From an uncultured Acidobacteriia bacterium (lineage in GTDB: Bacteria > Acidobacteriota > Terriglobia > Bryobacterales > Bryobacteraceae): DNA of 48,222 bases. This document shows, in pieces, positions 23,507 to 30,632 of the stretch. The stretch spans positions 1-48,222 of the forward strand of contig CAIXXM010000100.1 in the NCBI GenBank assembly GCA_903923395.1, in the 5' to 3' direction. Under the pieces are notes generated by a model, which did no database searches, had not been told where the DNA came from, and saw only the letters and a list, made by a program, of their open reading frames with translations. How positions within the stretch are numbered: position 1 is the stretch's first letter; each line of letters opens with the position of its first letter. The translations under genes were made by a program, and so were the position numbers.

Positions 23507-24311
23507 GCACTTTCCGCACTACATCGAGTTCCGTCACGTCTATAAGACGTTCGACAAGCCCGTTTTAGCCGACAGCAATTTTTATGTGGACGCCGGGCAA
23601 ACGGTTGCCGTTATCGGTCGCTCCGGCGTGGGTAAGTCGGTTTCACTAAATACCATCATGGGCTTCCTCAAACCAGACAGCGGCCAGGTCATCGTCGCTC
23701 ATGAGGACATCACCAACTTCTCGGAAGCTGAATTGAACCGGATTCGCCGAAAGGTGACCATGGTCTTCCAGTCCGGGGCGCTGTTTGACTCGCTCACAGT
23801 TTCTGAGAATGTCCTCTCGTCGCTCGAACTCCGGGAAGACTATAACGAACAAAACAAAGAGGATGTCGTGGAAGGCCTGCTCCGCATGGTCGATATCTGG
23901 GACTCCCGGGACGCCTACCCCGCCGATCTTTCCACCGGTTACCGCCGCGCCGTCGCCATCGCCCGCGCGCTTGCCGCACAACCCCAATGCATCCTCTATG
24001 ACGAGCCCACCACCATGGTGGACCCCATCATGAGCGATCACCTCACCAAGTTGATGCTGCGCTTAAAGAAGGATCTCCGCCTCACGTCCGTCGTCGTCAC
24101 GCATGATCTCGATCTGCTCCGCCGCGTTGCCGATGCCGTCGTGTTTCTCCGCAAAGGCCAAATCGTCTTCTTCGGAACCTACGATCAACTCTTGAAGACG
24201 CCGGACCCCATGATCCAGGAGTTCCTCGAACTCGATCTGGTCAAGCGCGGTAACGTCTTTGAGGAGGATGATCCCTTCCTGCTTGGCCCCGCCGGGGAAC
24301 AGGAAGGCTAG
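23487..24311 (+). CDS. Mla/Ttg2-type ABC transporter ATPase without neighbouring permease
   Basis: 274 residues, a complete ATPase. Walker A GRSGVGKS (44-51), Q-loop VFQSGALF (Q95), Walker B ILYDEP (169-174), D-loop MVDP and switch His in VVVTHD (H206). The signature is LSTGYRR (148-154) where LSGGxxxR is usual. The ELNRIRRKVTMVFQSGALFDSLTV and FLELDLV segments match MlaF-type ATPases of lipid-transport systems. The only available start is TTG at 23487 inside the mobA 3' end. No MlaE permease or MlaD substrate-binding gene is adjacent, which is unusual; the partners may lie elsewhere. Confidence 0.85.
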   Translation: MSHAAPEHFPHYIEFRHVYKTFDKPVLADSNFYVDAGQTVAVIGRSGVGKSVSLNTIMGFLKPDSGQVIVAHEDITNFSEAELNRIRRKVTMVFQSGALFDSLTVSENVLSSLELREDYNEQNKEDVVEGLLRMVDIWDSRDAYPADLSTGYRRAVAIARALAAQPQCILYDEPTTMVDPIMSDHLTKLMLRLKKDLRLTSVVVTHDLDLLRRVADAVVFLRKGQIVFFGTYDQLLKTPDPMIQEFLELDLVKRGNVFEEDDPFLLGPAGEQEG

Positions 24312-24318
24312 TCGCTGA

Positions 24319-24324
24319 TAGCAT
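24319..24324 (+). promoter_or_regulatory. -10-like TAGCAT box in leaderless position before DUF1080 gene
   Basis: TAGCAT occupies positions -13 to -8 relative to the ATG at 24332, and no Shine-Dalgarno sequence lies between. No -35 match is visible (it would fall in the end of the ABC ATPase gene). Confidence 0.28.
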
Positions 24325-24331
24325 ATTCAGC

Positions 24332-25090
24332 ATGTATTTCCGGATTATCCTCGCGACCGCCGCTTGTGCCTTTCTCTGTGCTGCCCAGGACCACACTCTG
24401 GGGTATGACAACACCCCGGTTTATCCCGGCATGAAGTGGCGCGTGCATGACGTGAGCCGCCCCCGCCCGGAGATGGTCACGCCCGGTGCGACACCCGGCG
24501 CTGCCCCGTCTGACGCGGAGGTGCTCTTCGATGGCAAAGACCTATCGAAGTGGATCTCGAAGTGGAAGGTCGAAAACGGGTATGTCGAATGCATCCCCCG
24601 CCAGGGCGGCATGCGCACCAAAGAATCCTTCGGCGACATACAGTTGCATGTCGAGTGGGCCAGTCCGGCAGTCATCGAGGGCAAGAGCCAGGACCGCGGC
24701 AATTCCGGCATCATGATCATGGGCAAGTACGAAGTGCAGGTGCTTGATTCCTGGGAGAACCCCACTTACGCCGACGGCCAGGCTGCTTCCATTTACGGCC
24801 AGTACCCGCCGCTGGTCAACGCCAGCCGCAAGCCGGGTGAATGGCAGACCTACGACATCTTTTTCGAAGCACCCAAGTTCGATGGCGAGAAACTGCTGCG
24901 CCCGGCCTACGTTACGGTGATCCACAATGGAATCCTCGTTCAGAACCACGAGGAAATCAAAGGCACAACGCCGCACGCGACGCTGGGTGTCTACAAGGCC
25001 CACGGCGACCTGCCCCTGGAATTACAGAATCACAACACCAAAGTGCGCTACCGCAATATCTGGGTTCGCAGGCTGAAGCCAAGAGTCTAA
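24332..25090 (+). CDS. Secreted DUF1080 protein (3-keto-disaccharide hydrolase domain)
   Basis: 252 residues with a signal peptide (about 1-18, ending in CAAQ). The DUF1080 beta-sandwich runs from about 63 to 248: LFDGKDLSKWISKWKVENGYVEC is the family start, GDIQLHVEW, RGNSGIMIMGKYEVQVLDS and TVIHNGILVQNHEEI follow, and it ends in RNIWVRRL. The family includes 3-keto-glucoside hydrolases and is strongly expanded in Acidobacteriota and Planctomycetota that degrade plant material. The actual substrate is not known. Confidence 0.9.
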   Translation: MYFRIILATAACAFLCAAQDHTLGYDNTPVYPGMKWRVHDVSRPRPEMVTPGATPGAAPSDAEVLFDGKDLSKWISKWKVENGYVECIPRQGGMRTKESFGDIQLHVEWASPAVIEGKSQDRGNSGIMIMGKYEVQVLDSWENPTYADGQAASIYGQYPPLVNASRKPGEWQTYDIFFEAPKFDGEKLLRPAYVTVIHNGILVQNHEEIKGTTPHATLGVYKAHGDLPLELQNHNTKVRYRNIWVRRLKPRV

Positions 25091-25150
25091 GCGAAACTGA
25101 CATCCAATATTCATACTCCCGCGCGTGGCGGATAGTAAACTCAAGTGTTT

Positions 25151-25492
25151 ATGGACACCTTGGAAATCGTGCAGGAAGCCGGAAAATCGGCCGGGACCAC
25201 TATCCTCCGCATTAACGGACCACTGACGCTCAATACACTGTTCGGCTTTCAAACCGCGATCCGCCAGCCGGGACTGCAGAATTTGATCATTGACCTCAGC
25301 GGCACACCTTACATGGACTCCGCCGGTTTGGGTGCAATCCTCGGTCAGTGGGCCCATTGCCAGCGGAATAAAGTGAAGTTCTCCCTCACCGGTATTTCTT
25401 CGCGCATTATGACCCTGCTCGAAATCACCAAGACGCAGGATCTGATTCCCCAGCACGCCACTGCTGAAGAAGCAGACGCTGCTTTCGCCTGA
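25151..25492 (+). CDS. STAS-domain anti-sigma factor antagonist-like protein
   Basis: 113 residues forming a single STAS domain. ILRINGPLTLNTL, LIIDLSGTPYMDSAGLGAIL with the phosphorylatable Ser57 in MDSAGL, then KFSLTGISSRIMTLLEITK. Such proteins bind anti-sigma kinases of the SpoIIAB/RsbW type or serve in stressosome-like or lipid-transport settings. ATG at 25151 is preferred over a GTG at 25145 because a TAAACT box (25136-25141) sits 9 nt before the ATG. The stop is directly adjacent to the stop of the opposing glycosyltransferase gene. Confidence 0.85.
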   Translation: MDTLEIVQEAGKSAGTTILRINGPLTLNTLFGFQTAIRQPGLQNLIIDLSGTPYMDSAGLGAILGQWAHCQRNKVKFSLTGISSRIMTLLEITKTQDLIPQHATAEEADAAFA

Positions 25493-26899
25493 TCAGGGTT
25501 TGTTCTGGAAGCCCCAGTACACCACGCAGGTGTCCAGTTTCCACTGGTGCGCGTAGAGCGGTGCCAACTCTGCTTCCGCCATGGGCTTCTCATCATCACA
25601 AGTGGCAATGGTAGCGTAAGCTCCGGATCTCACCCGTTTTTCCATCAAACCCTGCGACACGATGTGCAGAGGGAGTAACTCCGCGTCCGTGTAAGGCAGT
25701 GGCTTGTGGGAATTCTCATGTTCCATGCCCTCTGGCGGCGTCCGTTTCGTGATCAGATAGATGTGTTCATCAGCCTGCACGGCAGCGTCTTTCGGGGTGA
25801 CCTCATCCACTTTCTTCGCGATCTGTTCCCACATATCCCAGGTAAAGGAGTCGCGCTCCTGGTAGAGCGACTTGCCCAACCCCAGCAGCGTGATGGTCAG
25901 CACGACGCCCAGTGCCAGTTCCCGGCGGTTCATGGGCAGTGCCGCGAGCCCCGCGCCGCAGAGAATCCCCAGCCAGGGCGTTACGAACAGGTAATACCGC
26001 TCAAATGTCGGATGCGCTGTGGAGATATGTAAGGCAAATGCCACCGCCAGGGCAGCGCAAAGCACCCATTCATTTTTCTTCCCATCGCGTTGCTTGAGCA
26101 GCAGGAAACTCAACAGTGCGGCCGTCACCAGCACCACGGCCTGGCCACTGTCGATGCCATGCAGAAAGACGGCGATGTCGTGGTCCCAGAGCTCATCCCA
26201 GTTCACACCGCGGAACCGTGAGTTGAATACGAACACATTGAACCAGCTCCGGTGCGGGTCCCGTGCCAGCAGCCACCAAACCGGCCCCATGCCGGCGAAG
26301 CAGCCTACAGCGAACGCGACAGCCTTCATGACTTTGCTGCCAGCCCTGTTTGCCCAGAGCATCCAGAGCCACATGACGGGTGTTGCGGGCAAGGTCAATA
26401 AAGAAGAACACGCGGCAGCACCGCAGAACAAGCCACTGCCGAACGCCCAAACCATCCCGGGCCCGGCGGCTGCTCTGGTGACGAACCAGTAAGCACCCAC
26501 CACCAGGAATAAACAGAGTCCATAGGCTTGCCCAACGGGTCCAAACTGCACCACCATCGCATTCAGCCCGAAGACGGCCATCGTCAGCAGGGCAGCCACT
26601 TCGTCCCGCGTCTTCCGATAAACCCAGCCGCCTGCGAGGAGGACAGCGAGTCCGGTCATCACCGCTGCCACGGCATGAGCGGTGCGCCAGGTATCCCCAA
26701 ACACGCGGAACCAAAGGGCATTCCAGTAAGCATTCATCGGCGTCTGCGGGAAGAAGAAATCGAGATACGGCGTCTTTCCCCGGCTGATCAGTTGCGCTGT
26801 GATCAGGTGAAAGCCTTCATCCCAGGCAAATGCGCCGGTCTGCGAATAGAAAAGCAGCGCCGCGGTGAAGGCCGCGAAGGCGAGCCAGAGCCTCTTCAT
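25493..26899 (-). CDS. Multi-spanning GT-C-type glycosyltransferase (PMT/ArnT-like)
   Basis: 468 residues with about nine membrane helices in the first ~350 and a soluble C-terminal part. WDEGFH at 26-31, in the first extracytoplasmic loop, is the D-E motif that marks GT-C enzymes using polyprenyl-phosphate sugars. PYLDFFFPQTPMNAYW follows in the same loop, also typical. The acceptor and sugar are unknown. The ATG overlaps the GH43-like gene stop (ATGA), so the two and the upstream MscS-type gene are one operon. Confidence 0.82.
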   Translation of the reverse strand: MKRLWLAFAAFTAALLFYSQTGAFAWDEGFHLITAQLISRGKTPYLDFFFPQTPMNAYWNALWFRVFGDTWRTAHAVAAVMTGLAVLLAGGWVYRKTRDEVAALLTMAVFGLNAMVVQFGPVGQAYGLCLFLVVGAYWFVTRAAAGPGMVWAFGSGLFCGAAACSSLLTLPATPVMWLWMLWANRAGSKVMKAVAFAVGCFAGMGPVWWLLARDPHRSWFNVFVFNSRFRGVNWDELWDHDIAVFLHGIDSGQAVVLVTAALLSFLLLKQRDGKKNEWVLCAALAVAFALHISTAHPTFERYYLFVTPWLGILCGAGLAALPMNRRELALGVVLTITLLGLGKSLYQERDSFTWDMWEQIAKKVDEVTPKDAAVQADEHIYLITKRTPPEGMEHENSHKPLPYTDAELLPLHIVSQGLMEKRVRSGAYATIATCDDEKPMAEAELAPLYAHQWKLDTCVVYWGFQNKP

Positions 26900-27828
26900 C
26901 GAACCGCTTCCGGCAGCGTTTTGGCCAGCGCGTCGGGAATCTGCACCGCCGTCCCGTGTCTCTGCCCGGCCGGGAAATGTACCTCGCCGGTCACATCCTC
27001 GAAGGTCTTCCAGTCCTTCGTTTTCATCGCTTCATAATGCTGCGGCTTCTGGTAGTGATCGAAATAGATCCACCATTCCGCGCCGATCTTTACCGCGGTT
27101 GGGCCCTCGCTCCAAGCCTTCGTAAACGGCTCGGAAACTCCTGTCCACGGGCCTTGCGGGGAATCCGCGAACGCTACCTTCAACGCCTTCACCAGTGGCG
27201 CTTTTCGCTCATCCTTGAAGACCATCACCCATCGTTTGCCATCCTTCACAATCGTGGAATCAATCGTGTTGAAGCCGGGGTCGAAGAAGACCTTTGCCTT
27301 CGAGTAAGTTTTCCAGTCTTTCGTGGTCATGGAATAAATCCGGTGATTGTAGCCGCTGTCGCCGGTGCCCTCTGTATCAGGAAACCTGCCAGGAATTGTG
27401 GTCGCCCAAAAGATAACCCACTCGTTCTTCGCCCCATCCCATACTGCTTCCGGAGCCCATGCATTCTTCGCTGCAGGTTCGTCAGCCAGCACCGGAACTT
27501 CTTCCTGCGCCGACCAATGCAGCAGGTCTTTCGAACTGGCATGCCCGATCTTCAAAGCCTGATCGCCCGAACCTTTCGTCCAGCCCCAGGTCCAAAGCAT
27601 ATGCCAGTTCCCGTCCGGACCCTGTCCAAGCCAGGGATCACGCATCAACTGCCCGGGATGCTCCGGCTTCAGCCAAGGCTTGTCTCCATTCAGCGGCGTC
27701 CAGGTCTTGCCGTCATTGCTGAGTGCAAGAAAGACTCCTGTCTCCCCATTACTGCGGAAGGAAGTGAAGAGCCAGGACTCAGCACCCAGCGGGAGTGCGG
27801 CCAACAATAGAGCGGTGACTAGTTTCAT
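26896..27828 (-). CDS. Secreted GH43-like five-bladed beta-propeller glycosidase
   Basis: 310 residues with a signal peptide (about 1-17). Blade-like repeats such as LALSNDGKTWTPL, HASSKDLLHWS and MTTKDWKTYS are typical of GH43/GH117/GH32-type propellers. Candidate catalytic acids in order: D64 in MRDPW, D190 in FNTIDSTIV and E241 in SEGPTAV, the usual base, pKa-tuning and acid positions in GH43. WAPEAVWD (124-131) is the standard conserved segment. Substrate unknown, perhaps arabinan or xylan side chains. Overlaps the MscS-type gene stop by ATGA. Confidence 0.82.
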   Translation of the reverse strand: MKLVTALLLAALPLGAESWLFTSFRSNGETGVFLALSNDGKTWTPLNGDKPWLKPEHPGQLMRDPWLGQGPDGNWHMLWTWGWTKGSGDQALKIGHASSKDLLHWSAQEEVPVLADEPAAKNAWAPEAVWDGAKNEWVIFWATTIPGRFPDTEGTGDSGYNHRIYSMTTKDWKTYSKAKVFFDPGFNTIDSTIVKDGKRWVMVFKDERKAPLVKALKVAFADSPQGPWTGVSEPFTKAWSEGPTAVKIGAEWWIYFDHYQKPQHYEAMKTKDWKTFEDVTGEVHFPAGQRHGTAVQIPDALAKTLPEAVR

Positions 27829-29291
27829 TGCGGATTTCCTCTATTATCGATCCCGAAGAACCGCCGTATCCGGCTGAGCAGTTGCACCTGGTTTTCATCG
27901 CGCCGCCGCCGTGCGGTTTCCTGATCCAGCCGCTCCCGGATTGCCGTCAACTCCATCGACCGGTGCGTGATAATCACCGCCATATCTTCCGCAATCTCCG
28001 GCCGCCGCTTCATGAGATCCTGCAGCCCCATCTTGTCGAGCATGTAGCACTCCACGGCGCTGAGTGCGATGGCGCTGGCACTGCGTGGTTCCCCGGTCAA
28101 CAGGCAGGCCTCTCCCAGGAATTCTCCCGGCCCGAGCGTCGCCACCTGTTCGGCAATCTTGCCGTCGCTTTGCAGCACGATGCTGGTTTGGCCCGCGGTC
28201 AGGAAGAACATGGAGTTTCCTACCTCGCCCTGTCGGATGAGATATTCCCCGGGCGCATACTGCAGCCGCTTCATGCGCCCCGCCAGTTCTTCAATGTCAC
28301 CCTCTTCGAGCAGCCGGAAGATGGGTGTGTTCTTCAACACGCCCATCGCCTCGCCCTGCTCATCCACCTTGTGGCGGCGCGAGATCTCCACAATCTGGGG
28401 AATCTCACTCACAGGGATACCGGTCCGTGAGAGCGCATAGTAAATCCGCACCAGCACCCCGGAAATTGCGGAGCTTTCCTGGCCCGGTTCGGTCAGCCAC
28501 ACCACCGCTGAATACTTCACATGGGTTTGGGCGAAATCCTGCACGATGCACTTCGGCCTGGGATCCATGGCCACGCCAAACAGCGGTGAATCCGTGAGCG
28601 CCATTTCAATGGCCCGCTGCACGTCGTGCGATGAGTGCGAATAAGGGGCCAGAAATGTGATGAAGTTCCGCCGCAGCCGTTTGATCTTGGTTACGGCATT
28701 GCGCGTCAACACGCTGTTGGGGATGTAAACCGTATCGCCATCCCCGGTGAGCACTTCTGTATGCCGGAGGCGTACTCTTTGCACGCAGCCGTAAACGTCG
28801 GCGACCCGGATCCAGTCGCCCAGCTTCACGCCGCCTTCCAACTCCAGCACGGCGCCGCCCACCACGTTGCCCAGCATGTCCTGCAGTGCAAAACCGACGA
28901 CAGCAGTCGCTACGGCCGACGTTGCCACCAGACTGGTCAAATCAGAGCCGAGCCGGGTCATCATCCGGAAGATCACAGACAGGAACCCGGCCACCAGCGC
29001 GACTTCGGTCACCAGTCGCGGCAGCTTCAAAACCTCCAGCGCGTAATCAAAAATCAGGATCGTGCCGACGTTGAGGATCGCCAGTTCCACCATGGCGCGT
29101 CCGAATTCCCCGAAGGCCGTGATGTTCTGGCCCAGCATGCGGGCCACATGTTCGCTGCCCCACGCTACGGCCCACATGGCGAGAAACAGCCATGCCGCGC
29201 GGATTCGCGCCCGGTCCGCCTTGGGACGGGGCCAAAGAACCGCGGAAACCACGAATATCGCTAGCGCAATCCAGGGCAGGGCAGGGTACAC
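27825..29291 (-). CDS. MscS-type channel with C-terminal cyclic-nucleotide-binding domain
   Basis: 488 residues. About four membrane helices in the first ~130 residues, then the MscS pore and beta domain (AVVGFALQDMLGNVVGGAVLEL and GDWIRVADVYGCVQRVRLRHTEVLTGDGDTVYIPNSVL). A cNMP-binding domain spans about 330-450 with YLIRQGEVGNSMFFL, FLGEACLLTGEPRSAS (the Gly-Glu and Arg of the phosphate-binding cassette) and a final helix. This is the architecture of bacterial cyclic-nucleotide-gated channels of the MscS superfamily. The C-terminal 40 residues are Arg/Glu-rich. Start GTG at 29291 with no Shine-Dalgarno sequence; a TACACT box (minus strand 29305-29310) ends 13 nt upstream. Confidence 0.9.
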   Translation of the reverse strand: MYPALPWIALAIFVVSAVLWPRPKADRARIRAAWLFLAMWAVAWGSEHVARMLGQNITAFGEFGRAMVELAILNVGTILIFDYALEVLKLPRLVTEVALVAGFLSVIFRMMTRLGSDLTSLVATSAVATAVVGFALQDMLGNVVGGAVLELEGGVKLGDWIRVADVYGCVQRVRLRHTEVLTGDGDTVYIPNSVLTRNAVTKIKRLRRNFITFLAPYSHSSHDVQRAIEMALTDSPLFGVAMDPRPKCIVQDFAQTHVKYSAVVWLTEPGQESSAISGVLVRIYYALSRTGIPVSEIPQIVEISRRHKVDEQGEAMGVLKNTPIFRLLEEGDIEELAGRMKRLQYAPGEYLIRQGEVGNSMFFLTAGQTSIVLQSDGKIAEQVATLGPGEFLGEACLLTGEPRSASAIALSAVECYMLDKMGLQDLMKRRPEIAEDMAVIITHRSMELTAIRERLDQETARRRRDENQVQLLSRIRRFFGIDNRGNPQ

Positions 29292-29302
29292 GTTGGAACT
29301 AC

Positions 29303-29331
29303 TTAGTGTACTGCTGATCTTGTGTTACACT
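29303..29331 (+). promoter_or_regulatory. Promoter candidate TTAGTG-N17-TACACT, nearly leaderless
   Basis: TTAGTG at 29303-29308 and TACACT at 29326-29331, spaced 17 nt. Transcription would start near 29338, only a few bases before the ATG at 29341. It overlaps the minus-strand TACACT box of the MscS-type gene, so the two divergent genes may compete for polymerase. Confidence 0.38.
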
Positions 29332-29340
29332 CCCGAAACT

Positions 29341-30630
29341 ATGCATAAATTGCTGGGACTTATCGCCTTTGTCTTCACGCTCCACGCCGCGGAAATCCCG
29401 CAGCCCGTGGTTCTGCGGGCCGCGCACCTCTTCGATGGCAAGAGCAATACTCTGGTCTCTCCGGGGCTTGTGGTCGTGGTGGATGGCAAAATCACGGGCA
29501 TTGGCCCCGCGGCGAAGATCCCTTCGGACGCGAAGACGATTGACCTGGGGGATGCCACGCTCCTGCCCGGTTTCATCGACGCACATACTCATGTATCCAT
29601 GCCCTATATGGAGGACTGGAAACAGCAAACTCTCAATAGTTTGCAGAAAAATATTCCGGAATTGACCCTCATGTCCCTGGCCGAGGTCAGGAATACTGTG
29701 ATGGCGGGTTTCACTACCGTCCGCGACGTTGGTTCCTCGGATTTCATTGACGTTGGACTACGCAACGCGATTGCCGGTAATCTGATCCCCGGTCCGCGAA
29801 TGTTGGTCAGCATCCATGCCATTGGTTCGACGGGTGGCCACTGCGATAACACCGGCTTCCGCTTTAACTTGTTCGGGCGCGAAACCGGTCCCGAGGATGG
29901 CGTCATCAACAGTCCGGATGAAGCCAGGCGCGCCGTCCGCCTCAACGTGAAATACGGGGCTGATGTCATCAAGACCTGCGCCACCGGAGGCGTGCTTTCC
30001 CTGGCCGATGACGTAGATACTCCCCAACTGACGCAGGAAGAGCTGAACGCGCTGGTGGACGAAGCCCACGCTCTGCGCCGCAAGACCGCCGCCCACGCCC
30101 ACGGAGCCACCGGTGCCAAGCGTGCCATCCGGGCCGGTATTGATTCCATTGAGCACGGCTCATTTCTTGATGACGAAGCCCTCGACATGATGAGAGCCAA
30201 GGGCACGGTTCTGGTTCCGACGCTGATGGCCGGATGGCAACTCGGCAAGATGCTCGAAAACGGGGTGTACATGCCCCCGCCCATTGCGGCTAAGGCCCGT
30301 CTGGCGATTGCCAGCATGAGCAACACGTTTCAGAAAGCTCTTGCCAAAGGTGTCACGATCGGCTTTGGGACAGATGCCGGCGTGGAACCGCATGGCCTGA
30401 ACGCAAAGGAGTTTGAACTGATGGTCAAACTGGGCATGAAGCCAGTGGATGCGCTGAAATGCGCTACCAGCATCAACGCCGAACTGCTGGGGATCTCGCA
30501 ATTGACCGGGACTCTGGAATCCGGCAAAGCGGCGGATATCATCGCTGTACCCGGTGACCCGCTCAAAGACATCACAGTGACACAGAGGGTAAAGTTTGTA
30601 ATGAAAGATGGCTGGATTGTAAAGAACTGA
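29341..30630 (+). CDS. Secreted metal-dependent amidohydrolase (imidazolonepropionase/prolidase-like)
   Basis: 429 residues with a signal peptide (about 1-16). The amidohydrolase barrel is complete: H82-x-H84 (DAHTHV), carbamylation-type K211 (VIKTCATGG), HAHG at 252-255, H272 (SIEHGS) and D345 (GFGTDAG), with the small beta-sandwich built from the N-terminus and the final SGKAADIIAVPGDPL. These are binuclear-metal enzymes; relatives include Xaa-Pro or Xaa-Arg dipeptidases, which would fit the peptidase gene downstream. The ATG at 29341 is the only start that yields a signal peptide. The S53 peptidase gene follows after 2 bp. Confidence 0.9.
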   Translation: MHKLLGLIAFVFTLHAAEIPQPVVLRAAHLFDGKSNTLVSPGLVVVVDGKITGIGPAAKIPSDAKTIDLGDATLLPGFIDAHTHVSMPYMEDWKQQTLNSLQKNIPELTLMSLAEVRNTVMAGFTTVRDVGSSDFIDVGLRNAIAGNLIPGPRMLVSIHAIGSTGGHCDNTGFRFNLFGRETGPEDGVINSPDEARRAVRLNVKYGADVIKTCATGGVLSLADDVDTPQLTQEELNALVDEAHALRRKTAAHAHGATGAKRAIRAGIDSIEHGSFLDDEALDMMRAKGTVLVPTLMAGWQLGKMLENGVYMPPPIAAKARLAIASMSNTFQKALAKGVTIGFGTDAGVEPHGLNAKEFELMVKLGMKPVDALKCATSINAELLGISQLTGTLESGKAADIIAVPGDPLKDITVTQRVKFVMKDGWIVKN

Positions 30631-30632
30631 TT

